Positions 39,428 to 47,756 of a DNA stretch of 64,000 nucleotides are shown in pieces. The notes under the pieces are model-generated. The model was not told where the DNA came from. It worked only from the letters and a program-made list of their open reading frames with translations, and did no database searches. The position numbers were made by a program, and so were the translations under genes. Source of the DNA: a virus; IMG/VR virus record IMGVR_UViG_3300020171_000018, positions 1 to 64,000 of that record. One strand, 5' to 3'. Every line of letters starts with the position of its first letter. The first letter of the stretch is position 1.

Positions 39428-41602
39428 CTAGCTCACCATCAGAGTGGCACCACAGTCACACTGGTACACCCCGGGGTCAGGGTTCCCGATTGACCCCTGG
39501 CATGAGGGGCAGCTCAGAGATGGGTTCCTTCCGGGATTGCTCCTTCTGGGATTACCTGGGTTAGCCTCCACCGTCTTTGCCCCTGCTACCAGACTACTCA
39601 CCACCTCTTTACTCGGTGCCGCCACAAACAGCGGCATGATAACGATGTCCTGCATGACGCTCCCTGAGAACGTCCCGGGGCTGCTCTCGGTAGTCAGACC
39701 CACTGATATGGTCTCGGTCTCCTTGAACGTCCTGACAACGGTGTCACTGAGGTAGCTTGCGTCAAAGGCTATGTACCGTCTCTTGTCTTGCCCCGTCCAA
39801 TCTCCATTGAGAGACGCTGGCACCAGAGCGGCCTTGGGGTCAGAGTACGTGAATACCAGCAGCCTATCTCCGGCTATCCCCACTGTGCTCCAAGGCATGA
39901 ACCCCACCTGTTTGGACTCCTTGTACCTACCAGTAATCAGGCCCCCAGTTTCCGCAAGGGCCGCCACCAGTGCCCCAGCCCTCACATCGAAGCCCCACTC
40001 CTGCCCGGAAGGGATTAGTTGGGGGTAGTTGGGGAACTTGCCTAGTATCCCCTTGAACGATTGCTCCTTATCCCCAACGGCCACAACCAGACCGGGGACA
40101 TCGCTGACCTCGGTGCTGATAATGCTGCCTGCCCTGTTCTTGTTCACAAAGGTCTCATAGCTGGATACTGGAACGAAGTCAATCAGGGCCTTGCCACCCT
40201 TGAGTGCCTTTGCAGGTATGCCAGACGCCCACTTTGCCAGCTCCTTAGCGGGGATGTTGGCCGTCCAATCACCCCTCCCCGCAGTCTCTAGGGTCAGTGA
40301 TGCGTGGGCCAGCCGGAACCCGTCCGCCGCTGCCAGGTCTAGGAGCTCCCCCTGCTTCTGGATGTTGATGCAGGTAAGAGTGGGCCTTGCTCTGTCGGTA
40401 GCAGCGTACAGGGTTATGCGCTTGATTACGTCCACGAGCAGGTTGGCACTGATTGTTGAGGGGTCACCAGCGGGCTTGCCAATCCTAGACTTGGCTACCT
40501 CCTCAGCCTCCTGAGCAGCTTTGGCCTCAGCAGCCTCCTTCTGCTTCTTGCGCTCGGCGGCCTCCTTGACCTCTTGAATGGCCTGTTTCGCCAAGGGGTG
40601 GAGAGGCTTGACCTCATCCTCTGGGCCCCATCTACCGCCGCTGAACAGGTCGGAAGGCCCACCCAGCACGCCTACCGTGTCATCGCTTTGAGAGACGGGC
40701 CCTACCCCGACCTCCAGACTGTTTGCCTCCTCTAGGACCGGGCTGGGTGGGGGCAATTTTACCAGAACGAACTTCCCCTGCACATTTTGGAACTCCTCAC
40801 CGCCTTGGGCCCCCGCAAACATAATGGGGAGAGAGTGCTTTGCTAGACTCTCTTCATGTTCCAGCCAGCTCCTCCAGTGCGGGTCAGCCTGCAACTCCTC
40901 CTTTGCTACAGCCCTAATGTAAGCTACATGGTGGGCTCCGTCAGCCCCCAACCAAGAGGCCATCTCATACCACTGGCCCAGTTTGAGCCCATATTTGTCG
41001 GCCTGCTTTTGGCGTTCCCCCTTGACCCTAGCTAGGGCCTGCCGTGATGCCCACTGGTAGCCGAATAAGGACCGATTGAACTTGCTTGTCTTGACCGCCT
41101 CACCCAGCCCCACAATCCGGCTAATGGTCCGTCCCACCTTGTTGTTGCCTACAGGCTTGGGAGGGTGCATGGTGTCCATATTGGCCCACCGCACGGCCTC
41201 CCAAGCAGACGGCTCACTATGAACCCCTCGCTCTCTGGTAAGAATCTCTCGTAGCCTCTCGGTGCTAGGCTTGCCCCCGTACCTAGTGGACATTATCACG
41301 TACCCCTCAGGGCCCTTCACTAGGTAGTAGTCCAGCCGTGGGTCCCCATAGCGCCCAGTAGTGCCGGGTTTGGAGGCGTATAGGACGGGCGTCTCGGTTA
41401 TCAGCCCGTCCAAGGCAGCAATAGCCTGTTGCTGGGTGGCCTCAGCATCGGCAACAGCCTTGTCCAGCTTAGCAGCCTCACGGTCATACTCCCCTTGGTC
41501 TGGGGTAGAGGGGGGCATAGTGGTCTCCCCACGGTGGGAAGCCTCTACAGCCCAAGGTTCGCCAGCCTGTACATGCTCCTCAAAGGGCGGATTGCGGGAC
41601 AT
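39428..41602 (-). CDS. Protein with sliding-clamp-like domain and zinc-ribbon end
   Basis: 724 residues from ATG 41602 (AGGAGAGTGAGC upstream; GTG 41608 is too close). N-terminus SRNPPF, unknown first half, charged coiled coil (about 345-375). Residues about 385-660 follow the bacterial DNA polymerase III beta clamp: LLDLAAADGFRLAHASL, NIPAKELAKW, KFPNYPQLIPSG, then YIAFDASYLSDTVVRTF, ETISVGLTTE and VIMPLF. Clamps encircle DNA and tether polymerases. The end has GNPRRSNPGRNPSLSCPSCQ and CDCGATLMVS, a zinc ribbon nearly identical in style to the ends of 36239 (internal) and 41622. Confidence 0.6.
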   Translation of the reverse strand: MSRNPPFEEHVQAGEPWAVEASHRGETTMPPSTPDQGEYDREAAKLDKAVADAEATQQQAIAALDGLITETPVLYASKPGTTGRYGDPRLDYYLVKGPEGYVIMSTRYGGKPSTERLREILTRERGVHSEPSAWEAVRWANMDTMHPPKPVGNNKVGRTISRIVGLGEAVKTSKFNRSLFGYQWASRQALARVKGERQKQADKYGLKLGQWYEMASWLGADGAHHVAYIRAVAKEELQADPHWRSWLEHEESLAKHSLPIMFAGAQGGEEFQNVQGKFVLVKLPPPSPVLEEANSLEVGVGPVSQSDDTVGVLGGPSDLFSGGRWGPEDEVKPLHPLAKQAIQEVKEAAERKKQKEAAEAKAAQEAEEVAKSRIGKPAGDPSTISANLLVDVIKRITLYAATDRARPTLTCINIQKQGELLDLAAADGFRLAHASLTLETAGRGDWTANIPAKELAKWASGIPAKALKGGKALIDFVPVSSYETFVNKNRAGSIISTEVSDVPGLVVAVGDKEQSFKGILGKFPNYPQLIPSGQEWGFDVRAGALVAALAETGGLITGRYKESKQVGFMPWSTVGIAGDRLLVFTYSDPKAALVPASLNGDWTGQDKRRYIAFDASYLSDTVVRTFKETETISVGLTTESSPGTFSGSVMQDIVIMPLFVAAPSKEVVSSLVAGAKTVEANPGNPRRSNPGRNPSLSCPSCQGSIGNPDPGVYQCDCGATLMVS

Positions 41603-41621
41603 GCTCACTCTCCTAGGCAGC

Positions 41622-43007
41622 CTAACTCACTTGGAACTCAGCGCCACACCCGTCGCACCGATACGTGCCAGCGCCCAGGCTGCCCACCCCCTGGTTGCAG
41701 CCTGGGCAGGAAAGGGAGTCTGGGTTCCCTCTTGGTGTCCCTTCGTACTCTCGTATCAATCTGTCCTGAGTAGCGTTGTCGTACCCATGCCACACACCGG
41801 CGGTCACCTGAGCAATCCGCCTCTTGCCGAACTTGGGATACTCAGCCTTGATTCTGGGCAGCATCATGGCCCACCACTTGGCGGGGGGTCTGGTGGACTT
41901 CCCAGGCGCTGAGCGGGGATTCAGGGAAGGGGCACTCCCGCCTTCCCCCTCAACATACCTTTGGGCTACCTTGCGCGGCAGCGTCTCACGCTCTATCTTG
42001 GGTAGGCGCTCACTTACTAGCCGTTGTAGCTCATCCCGACCCTTCTCATTGGTAGGTCTGCCTACCCACATCTGCTCGACGCTGCCCTTGAATGGTAGCT
42101 CTATTTGGCGCACGTCTGTGAGCCCATATTGGTCTACGAGCCATTGGTCAGGCCCCTCTTTTGTACCAAGATAGCGCCAACCCCTAACCGCCAACTCGGC
42201 AATTAGCACATGGCGCTCACGGCCAGACCCAAACATCCACAGATTGCCCTCCAGCTTCTTGGTAACTGAGGTAATGCCCCGAAGGGAAGACGGCAGCGGC
42301 TTTCCACGAGGGTTAGTATGGTCAAGGCCAACCTGTTCAGGTCTTAGCCCTGCCTTGGCATAGGCAAAGCATGTCTTGTGGTAGGTGTGCAGCTTCCCCA
42401 CCTTCACACCTCCAGCATAGATGGGGCGCGTGCAGAAGAAGCAGGTAGCCTTGCCCCTCTCCTGCTTTCGGGAGCGCCAGGTCCGCTTGGAGACGGCTGA
42501 GCGTTCGGCGTGAGAGAGGGGGTTCATGCAGCACCCTGGGTTCTTTCCACCACAACACCCAGCCCTGACCCCTGGGTTAGCTACTGGTTGGTAGGCGTGC
42601 TGCTCCACCCACTCCATAGCCTTGGCTCTAGCCTTAAACCAGCGCACCTTTGCCTTGCTGGGGGCTATCCAAGCTTTCGCCCTCCACGGCTTACCCTCGT
42701 GACCCTGGGGGGCATCGGGGAAATAGGCCACACTCCCGTATTCCAGACCGGAGAGGTCACCCCAGAACATGATGCCCTTCTCCTGTCCGGCCCATTGGAG
42801 CTTACTGGGGTTGGACACGGGTTGCGTTACATGCTGCACTACCCCATCCCCGTCCCGCACAATTACGGGCCTCTCCACGGGCCCCTCTCCAACTCCCCTG
42901 ACAACCCCCTTGGTAATGGACTGAGCGCCGGACTGGGTAGTCTCAGGCCCAGGGTGCTCTACCCTGACTGTGGCTGTTGTTTCATTCAGACTGTTCGGAT
43001 TAGCCAT
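41622..43007 (-). CDS. Asn-Pro-rich multidomain protein with zinc-ribbon end
   Basis: 461 residues from ATG 43007. Starts MANPNSLN; further NP sites at VSNPSK, VANPGV, KNPGCCMNP, TNPRGK, LNPRSA, RGNPDS. An internal CFFCTRPIY...HKTC zinc finger and the C-terminal SLSCPGCNQG...CDGCGAEFQVS ribbon. The region around IKAEYPKFGKRRIAQVTAGV resembles small DNA-binding phage domains. No enzyme recognised. Confidence 0.6.
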   Translation of the reverse strand: MANPNSLNETTATVRVEHPGPETTQSGAQSITKGVVRGVGEGPVERPVIVRDGDGVVQHVTQPVSNPSKLQWAGQEKGIMFWGDLSGLEYGSVAYFPDAPQGHEGKPWRAKAWIAPSKAKVRWFKARAKAMEWVEQHAYQPVANPGVRAGCCGGKNPGCCMNPLSHAERSAVSKRTWRSRKQERGKATCFFCTRPIYAGGVKVGKLHTYHKTCFAYAKAGLRPEQVGLDHTNPRGKPLPSSLRGITSVTKKLEGNLWMFGSGRERHVLIAELAVRGWRYLGTKEGPDQWLVDQYGLTDVRQIELPFKGSVEQMWVGRPTNEKGRDELQRLVSERLPKIERETLPRKVAQRYVEGEGGSAPSLNPRSAPGKSTRPPAKWWAMMLPRIKAEYPKFGKRRIAQVTAGVWHGYDNATQDRLIREYEGTPRGNPDSLSCPGCNQGVGSLGAGTYRCDGCGAEFQVS

Positions 43008-43182
43008 GTCCACGCTCCTTTAGTCCAACTGTTCTAAACACAATCACTCGGTCACACCTCTCACAGTACCGTACCGACCCAAGGCACCTGGCCCACTTCT
43101 TAGCCCTCTCAGCCCCCTTCACTTGGTACACCACTATCTCTCCCCAACGATGATTGCAGGCTGGCCCAGACCCCCCCTTCAC
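43000..43182 (-). CDS. Small zinc-ribbon protein
   Basis: 60 residues, GTG overlapping the upstream stop (GTGA). ACNHRWGEIV, then CERCDRVIVF. Function unknown. Confidence 0.55.
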   Translation of the reverse strand: MKGGSGPACNHRWGEIVVYQVKGAERAKKWARCLGSVRYCERCDRVIVFRTVGLKERGHG

Positions 43183-43844
43183 CCAACCACGCCCCTAGAA
43201 GTCAACTGAGGGTATCGGTCGCCCCCCTTCACCTTGGCTATGAACAGCCCCTTGCCGTGCTCGTCTGTGAATACCCAATACTCGGTGCCGACCTTCCCAC
43301 TTCCCAAGTCGCCCACCTCATGCTCCCAAAGGCTGCCAGCCCGTTTGGAGGGCTTCCAAGATTCGTAAACAAAGGAGCGAAGCCTCCCAATTACGATGCC
43401 CCTCTTGGGGTAGTCCTCTATCTCCACCTCTACCAGCTCTTGGGGCTCGGTCTCGTGGAACTCCCGGTACTTCTTGACCAGCTCAGGGGGGAGATTGGAT
43501 ACATCCATTTGGGCCTGAGGGTTCTTCTGCACGTTGTCTCGTGGGTTCCCTTGTACCCCCCTTGGCAGTATCTCTAGCAGGTTGATTTCCGTTCGGTAGT
43601 ACCGTCTCTTGGGGGTTATGACCTCTACTTGACCCGTGAAGGGAATCCACACTCCCTCCCCAGTGCTAAGGCCATGCTCTCCCTTGTTGGTGACTGTGAA
43701 TATCCTCGATGGGGGCATAGTGACCACTGGGTACTGCCCCTCCAACAGGGCAAAGGAGACGTTCTTGACCCTATCCCCCACTCTGACTTTACTAGCTGGA
43801 ACCAACTTCCCACTCACTATGACACCCCTCAAAATACCAGCCAT
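43179..43844 (-). CDS. Unknown protein with Asn-Pro motifs
   Basis: 221 residues. A beta-rich first half (LVPASKVRVGDRVKNVSFAL), then QGNPRDNVQKNPQAQMD as a likely linker, then a second beta-rich half (VEIEDYPKRGIVIGRLRSFV). Weak ribosome site. Fits the Asn-Pro-linked module. Confidence 0.55.
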   Translation of the reverse strand: MAGILRGVIVSGKLVPASKVRVGDRVKNVSFALLEGQYPVVTMPPSRIFTVTNKGEHGLSTGEGVWIPFTGQVEVITPKRRYYRTEINLLEILPRGVQGNPRDNVQKNPQAQMDVSNLPPELVKKYREFHETEPQELVEVEIEDYPKRGIVIGRLRSFVYESWKPSKRAGSLWEHEVGDLGSGKVGTEYWVFTDEHGKGLFIAKVKGGDRYPQLTSRGVVG

Positions 43845-43923
43845 CTTCCCAGTGAAATGCCATCCAAACGCCTCCTCATTGGGTTATAGCCCCCTTCTGG
43901 CGCTCCTGACGCTCCCAAGCCCT

Positions 43924-44472
43924 TTACGCCCACTTGGCATCGAACCCGCTCAGAGCCGCCCCTGACACCACTCTCAGCACTCCCACATCAGTGTCAATCA
44001 GCGTGAACCCTGAGTCATCCAAGAACGCCGCCGCGCCGTAGAGGGTTGTCAACGCACTATCCACCACCCAGATGTAGGCGTCGAAGGTGCGCCCGGCCCA
44101 GGCCGACTCTATGAGCAGCGCCACCGGGGTAGAGAGGGTCTGCTGCACTACGCCGACCGTACCCCTGCTTGGCGTGGTGAATGCGGACACGGTGTACTTC
44201 CCGTCGGCCAGGTTGGCGCCGTCGTTGAAGTCACCTGAGCCCTTCTTCAGCCCGATGAGCACCCAGAACAAGGTGGCCGGGCCCACCCAGTTGTACTGCA
44301 CGTCCGTGACTCTCAGGTACTCACCCGGATTCTTGTTCAACGGCAGGGAGCCGGGATTGAGCGCCCCGAGGCCCCGCCCGACCATCCCCACTCGAAACCC
44401 GCTCATCCTGCTCACGTGGTTGCTCATCCGGTGCTTGCTCACTGTTCCCTCGTTGCTCATCCTGATGGCCAT
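43924..44472 (-). CDS. Unknown virion-module protein
   Basis: 182 residues, AGGAGGCTGAC before ATG. Basic start, LPLNKNPGEYLRVTDV (another KNP), then beta strands (YNWVGPATLFWVLIGLKKGS). No family recognised. Confidence 0.6.
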   Translation of the reverse strand: MAIRMSNEGTVSKHRMSNHVSRMSGFRVGMVGRGLGALNPGSLPLNKNPGEYLRVTDVQYNWVGPATLFWVLIGLKKGSGDFNDGANLADGKYTVSAFTTPSRGTVGVVQQTLSTPVALLIESAWAGRTFDAYIWVVDSALTTLYGAAAFLDDSGFTLIDTDVGVLRVVSGAALSGFDAKWA

Positions 44473-44512
44473 GTCAGCCTCCTGCCAGCTCTGTTAGCTC
44501 CACCCGACTTTG

Positions 44513-45223
44513 TTAGCTCCACTTCACTGCGATGTTTGATAGGACCCCTTCTGGTGGCGGCGGTGGCGGCGGGGGAGGAGGAGGGGTAGTGCCCTTGCCC
44601 CCCAGCATCAACAGCGCACCAACCCCTACTGCCGCTATACCCAACATCCCGCCCCCGCCCCCCTTTTCTGGGTTGCGTGGGTTGCGTGGGTTGCGCCGTA
44701 CACGGGGAACCACACCCTTCTTCGCCAGGGCCTGGTATGCGATGAACAGCCCCCCACCAATGAGAAGGAGCGGCCCCAGACCAGCGGCTATTCCTCCCCC
44801 GATGTCTTTCCATGAAGAGCGCGCCAGCTTGAACGTCAACGCCCCAAACAGGGCTAGTATTCCGATGGCAATAGCGATTACAATGATGGCTGGCCAGGCC
44901 CCTATGCCCCCGCTTCTGGACCCCACTCCGTTCTCCGTCACAACCCCGTTCCGGACCGTGCCGCTGGACTCCCTCTCAGGCGCCCCCTCCATGTCCACCG
45001 TCACCCGATACCCGTCGAATATCGGGGCCGTGTCCTGCTCAATGACGTAGTGGAGGAGCTTCCCCCGGAGTCCCGGAGTCCACCCGGTTCCGGCGTTTAT
45101 AGCGGCTGCAATGGTGCCAGAGAGCCCCGGAGTCCCAGAGAACGCCATCACCAACTGACTGGAGGGGCCGTGGTAGCTGTCACCCCGGGGCGTAGTCACC
45201 TCTCTTGATATAGCGTAGGCCAT
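44513..45223 (-). CDS. Multi-pass membrane protein with NP repeat and poly-proline tail
   Basis: 236 residues, GGGAGGTAATC before ATG. Beta-rich start, three hydrophobic segments (IIVIAIAIGILALFGAL, AAGLGPLLLIGGGLFIAY, MLGIAAVGVGALLML). Between the last two is RVRRNPRNPRNPEKGGGG. After them comes a run of eleven prolines and EGVLSNIAVKWS. The end parallels the small protein at 8041-8205. Confidence 0.65.
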   Translation of the reverse strand: MAYAISREVTTPRGDSYHGPSSQLVMAFSGTPGLSGTIAAAINAGTGWTPGLRGKLLHYVIEQDTAPIFDGYRVTVDMEGAPERESSGTVRNGVVTENGVGSRSGGIGAWPAIIVIAIAIGILALFGALTFKLARSSWKDIGGGIAAGLGPLLLIGGGLFIAYQALAKKGVVPRVRRNPRNPRNPEKGGGGGMLGIAAVGVGALLMLGGKGTTPPPPPPPPPPPEGVLSNIAVKWS

Positions 45224-45225
45224 GA

Positions 45226-45456
45226 TTACCTCCCTTGACCCGGTTGACCGCGCCTTGGTTGACCGCGCCCCCGGGTGTCATATGGGGCGTTTATGTATCG
45301 CTCGACCTCCACGGCGTCAACATACAGGATTCCCCGTACCTTGACCCCGTGGAGGTCGTTGGCCTTTATCATGCGATAGATGGTGATGAGGGGCTTTCCA
45401 AGCTCCTGAGATACCCTTTTGACCGTCAAGAGAACTAGGGAGCCGTCATCCGCCAC
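45226..45456 (-). CDS. Excisionase-type helix-turn-helix protein
   Basis: 76 residues, GTG start. LTVKRVSQELGKPLITIYRM, then GVKVRGILYVDAVEVERYI, is the winged helix of the excisionase/MerR-like DNA-binding family. It is the first gene behind the promoter at 45504-45533, so it may regulate the virion operon or act with the integrase, which is about 30 kb away. Confidence 0.7.
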   Translation of the reverse strand: MADDGSLVLLTVKRVSQELGKPLITIYRMIKANDLHGVKVRGILYVDAVEVERYINAPYDTRGRGQPRRGQPGQGR

Positions 45457-45503
45457 GTCAACACCACCAATTTCTACAAGTTTTTCAGCTTTTGATACCT
45501 AGA

Positions 45504-45533
45504 ATACTACCCCCTTTATCACGTTGTTGTCAA
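45504..45533 (-). promoter_or_regulatory. Promoter of the leftward virion module
   Basis: Minus strand: TTGACA at 45533-45528, 18-base spacer ending in AAAGGGGG, TAGTAT at 45509-45504. The AAAGGGGGT before the -10 box is shared with the promoter at 23100. It overlaps the stop of 45530-45832. Confidence 0.65.
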
Positions 45534-45832
45534 GTGGCCCTCTTAGATGAAGCCAACAGCTCCTTGTTGGTCGGCCCCATACCATCCCCGGTTCGCCGAA
45601 GTGCGTCAAACAACGTTTCAAGCTCGTCCCTGCATCTGGTACACAAGTTGAAGCCTGTACGTGGAGGCTCCGTGCCGGGAGGGTTTGCGCAATGATGCTG
45701 GAACCTCGTATCTACCCAGGCGCGGTGCCTATCGCAGGTATCCTTCTTGCACATCGCACAGGCGGTACTGGCCTCGTCTGGGAGAGTTGGTTCACACAGG
45801 TCACAGATATAGATTACCTTGGTTGTCTTCAT
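45530..45832 (-). CDS. Cys-rich zinc-binding protein
   Basis: 100 residues from ATG 45832 with AAGGAGG. CDLCEPT, CAMCKKDTCDRH, HHC and CTRCRD give at least two zinc sites. A similar C..CxxDxCxxH pattern is in 59555-59848. Function unknown. Confidence 0.6.
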   Translation of the reverse strand: MKTTKVIYICDLCEPTLPDEASTACAMCKKDTCDRHRAWVDTRFQHHCANPPGTEPPRTGFNLCTRCRDELETLFDALRRTGDGMGPTNKELLASSKRAT

Positions 45833-45929
45833 CAGGAGAAACCTCCTTCGTTGCTCAATGATTCGCATACAGCAACCCCTCCTTACCACACTGCGCCATA
45901 AAGCCCCCGGATTTACCCGTGGGGAGTAG

Positions 45930-46496
45930 TCACCAAGCCCCAGGCAGCTTCCTAAAGGCATTCAACGCCCTGATTCGCATGTTGGGGCCATTGGTCACTG
46001 CTACTACAGCCACCCTCTCCATTTCTGGGGGCGTGATAAGCACCAACCAGTGGAGCACTATCAGCAACCCCTCAGGCCGAGTGACTCTAGCGGCCTCTCT
46101 TGCCATGATATTGGGTCTGGGGTACGGATACCCCCAGTAGGCGGCCCGACTCTCGTCATATGGCGGGTCGCATATCACTATTCCAAAGAGGCTGTCAGCA
46201 AAGGGCAGGTGGCAGGCATCCGCTAGAACAGTAGGTCTAACAGCCGGGTTCATGTCCACTGACATCCCCTCTTTGACTAGCCCAGAGCAGACGAACAGGA
46301 CAGGCTCCTCCCAGCCTATGCGCTCTTTGATGCGCTCAAGAAGCAGGCCAGGAAAGCGTTGGGCATACTTGCCCGTGGCCCTGGGGAGCGCCCACACCTC
46401 AGTCTTACCTATCTGGTGGTACTGTCCAGAGCCCCCAGCCCAGCGATTAGGAGTAGGAGTGGGTTGAGTCACAGCGACGGAAGGCCGCTCACTCAC
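45930..46496 (-). CDS. Class I SAM-dependent methyltransferase, DPPY type
   Basis: 188 residues from GTG 46496, which overlaps the upstream stop. VLADACHLPFADSLFGIVIC is the SAM-binding acidic strand region and DPPYDESRAA the catalytic motif of N6-adenine or N4-cytosine methyltransferases. Short compared with restriction-type enzymes. Probably modifies phage DNA. Confidence 0.7.
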   Translation of the reverse strand: MSERPSVAVTQPTPTPNRWAGGSGQYHQIGKTEVWALPRATGKYAQRFPGLLLERIKERIGWEEPVLFVCSGLVKEGMSVDMNPAVRPTVLADACHLPFADSLFGIVICDPPYDESRAAYWGYPYPRPNIMAREAARVTRPEGLLIVLHWLVLITPPEMERVAVVAVTNGPNMRIRALNAFRKLPGAW

Positions 46497-46782
46497 GTCG
46501 TACCAACTTCCATCTTGGGAACCACCCCTGACTTCGCATCTTGGCCAGGGCAAACACCAGCATGTTTATGGCATCCAAGGCATCATCCTTTGCCTTGTAG
46601 GGGGGAGTCTCTACCAGTAGATGGGACTTTGGCACCTCTACCAAGCTCCCCCTCTTGGCCTTGTACGCAGCCTGCCCCATTAGCTCCTCCACCGAAAAGT
46701 GTTTCCACAGGTCTGCATAGGGGGAGTCCTTGTGGATCTGGAAGGCCACAGAGATTATGGAGTCGTACTCGTCTCTGGTCAT
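46489..46782 (-). CDS. Unknown protein
   Basis: 97 residues from ATG 46782 (ATGA overlap with the deaminase gene). LWKHFSVEELMGQAAYKAKR and KDDALDAINMLVFALAKMRS; probably helical. Function unknown. Confidence 0.55.
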   Translation of the reverse strand: MTRDEYDSIISVAFQIHKDSPYADLWKHFSVEELMGQAAYKAKRGSLVEVPKSHLLVETPPYKAKDDALDAINMLVFALAKMRSQGWFPRWKLVRRE

Positions 46783-47252
46783 GGCCTGCCCTCTCGCGGA
46801 GACACAAGGGCCTTGGGGAGCTGCAACCCAACCTGCCCCTGATACCGTCCCCGGTACAGCGGCTCGTCCACTGCCAGCTTCAGGTAGGAGATGGACCACA
46901 CCTTCATGCACGGCTCTATCCTGATGCCGTAGCAGGAGCCGTTGAATACCTCCATCGTGAGGGTGCCCTTGAACCCAGGGTCCGCCACTGTTGGAGGGGC
47001 CATCAACCCCAGCCTTGCCCAGGTGGAGCGGAGGCAGATAAGGCCAATGACTCCCGCAGGCACCTCAACAGTCTCTATAGTGGAGGCAAGAATCCGTCTC
47101 ATGGGTGGGATGACCATAGGCAGGGCGATGGGCTCCCAGAACATCCTATCTATGGACTCTTGATTGGTAGCATCTATGAACAGGGCTGGCAAGATTCGAT
47201 TATCCTGGGGGTGCCTCTCGAACACTACCCTGTCAGCAATTGTCAGATCCAT
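46779..47252 (-). CDS. dCTP deaminase / dUTPase family protein
   Basis: 157 residues. LRSTWARLGLMAPPTVADPG and FKGTLTMEVFN match the trimeric dUTPase/dCTP deaminase fold: Ser76-Arg80, the nucleotide-binding Asp91 and the strand with Glu101. Such enzymes lower dUTP and make dUMP for thymidylate. Whether it deaminates or hydrolyses cannot be decided by eye. It fits a genome that also encodes a uracil-DNA glycosylase fused to its polymerase. Confidence 0.75.
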   Translation of the reverse strand: MDLTIADRVVFERHPQDNRILPALFIDATNQESIDRMFWEPIALPMVIPPMRRILASTIETVEVPAGVIGLICLRSTWARLGLMAPPTVADPGFKGTLTMEVFNGSCYGIRIEPCMKVWSISYLKLAVDEPLYRGRYQGQVGLQLPKALVSPREGRP

Positions 47253-47256
47253 GTTT

Positions 47257-47598
47257 CTACCCCCCTTTCCGTTCGACTATCAACCGAGTCCCAGGCACTC
47301 CAACCTTTGTGGCCTGCTCGATGATCCTCGGACTCACCCCGAGGGTCAGGAGTGCCTGCTTATCCAAGGTTGCCCGGCCCTGAGTCGGTGCCAGAGATAC
47401 CTCGTATCCACCGGCGTACCAGGCCCTGGGCAGCTCCAACTCAACTGCGGCATCCAGTAGGGCCTGCTTGAGCCTGTCCTCCTCTTCTTTCAGGGCCGCA
47501 AGAGCCTCATGGGTGTTGAAGTAGTCTTGGGCCAGAACGGACATTCTCTGGGCGTCTGAACCAGCGAGAACTAGTGGCTCTACCTTAGTCTCCGCCAC
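47257..47598 (-). CDS. Unknown coiled-coil protein
   Basis: 113 residues from GTG 47598 (best spacing from AGGAG). A coiled coil (about 25-55) then RATLDKQALLTLGVSPRIIE and TKVGVPGTRLIVER, a pattern of small phage proteins near replication genes. Function unknown. Confidence 0.6.
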   Translation of the reverse strand: MAETKVEPLVLAGSDAQRMSVLAQDYFNTHEALAALKEEEDRLKQALLDAAVELELPRAWYAGGYEVSLAPTQGRATLDKQALLTLGVSPRIIEQATKVGVPGTRLIVERKGG

Positions 47599-47613
47599 TG
47601 ACACACCTCCTAC

Positions 47614-47754
47614 TCACTTGCCAAGAATCCGGGCCCGGGCATCCCTGAACTGCTTCCATATCCCCTCTCTGGCCTCCTTCCATGTCTTCTCTATCGCCCT
47701 CAGCGCCTCATCCCGCTCCCGCCGCGCTCTCTGTAGCTCACTCTTGATGCTCAT
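47614..47754 (-). CDS. 46-residue coiled-coil protein
   Basis: AAAGGAGGGTAGCC before ATG. Highly charged helix MSIKSELQRARRERDEALRA and a basic end. No family recognised. Confidence 0.6.
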   Translation of the reverse strand: MSIKSELQRARRERDEALRAIEKTWKEAREGIWKQFRDARARILGK

Positions 47755-47756
47755 GG

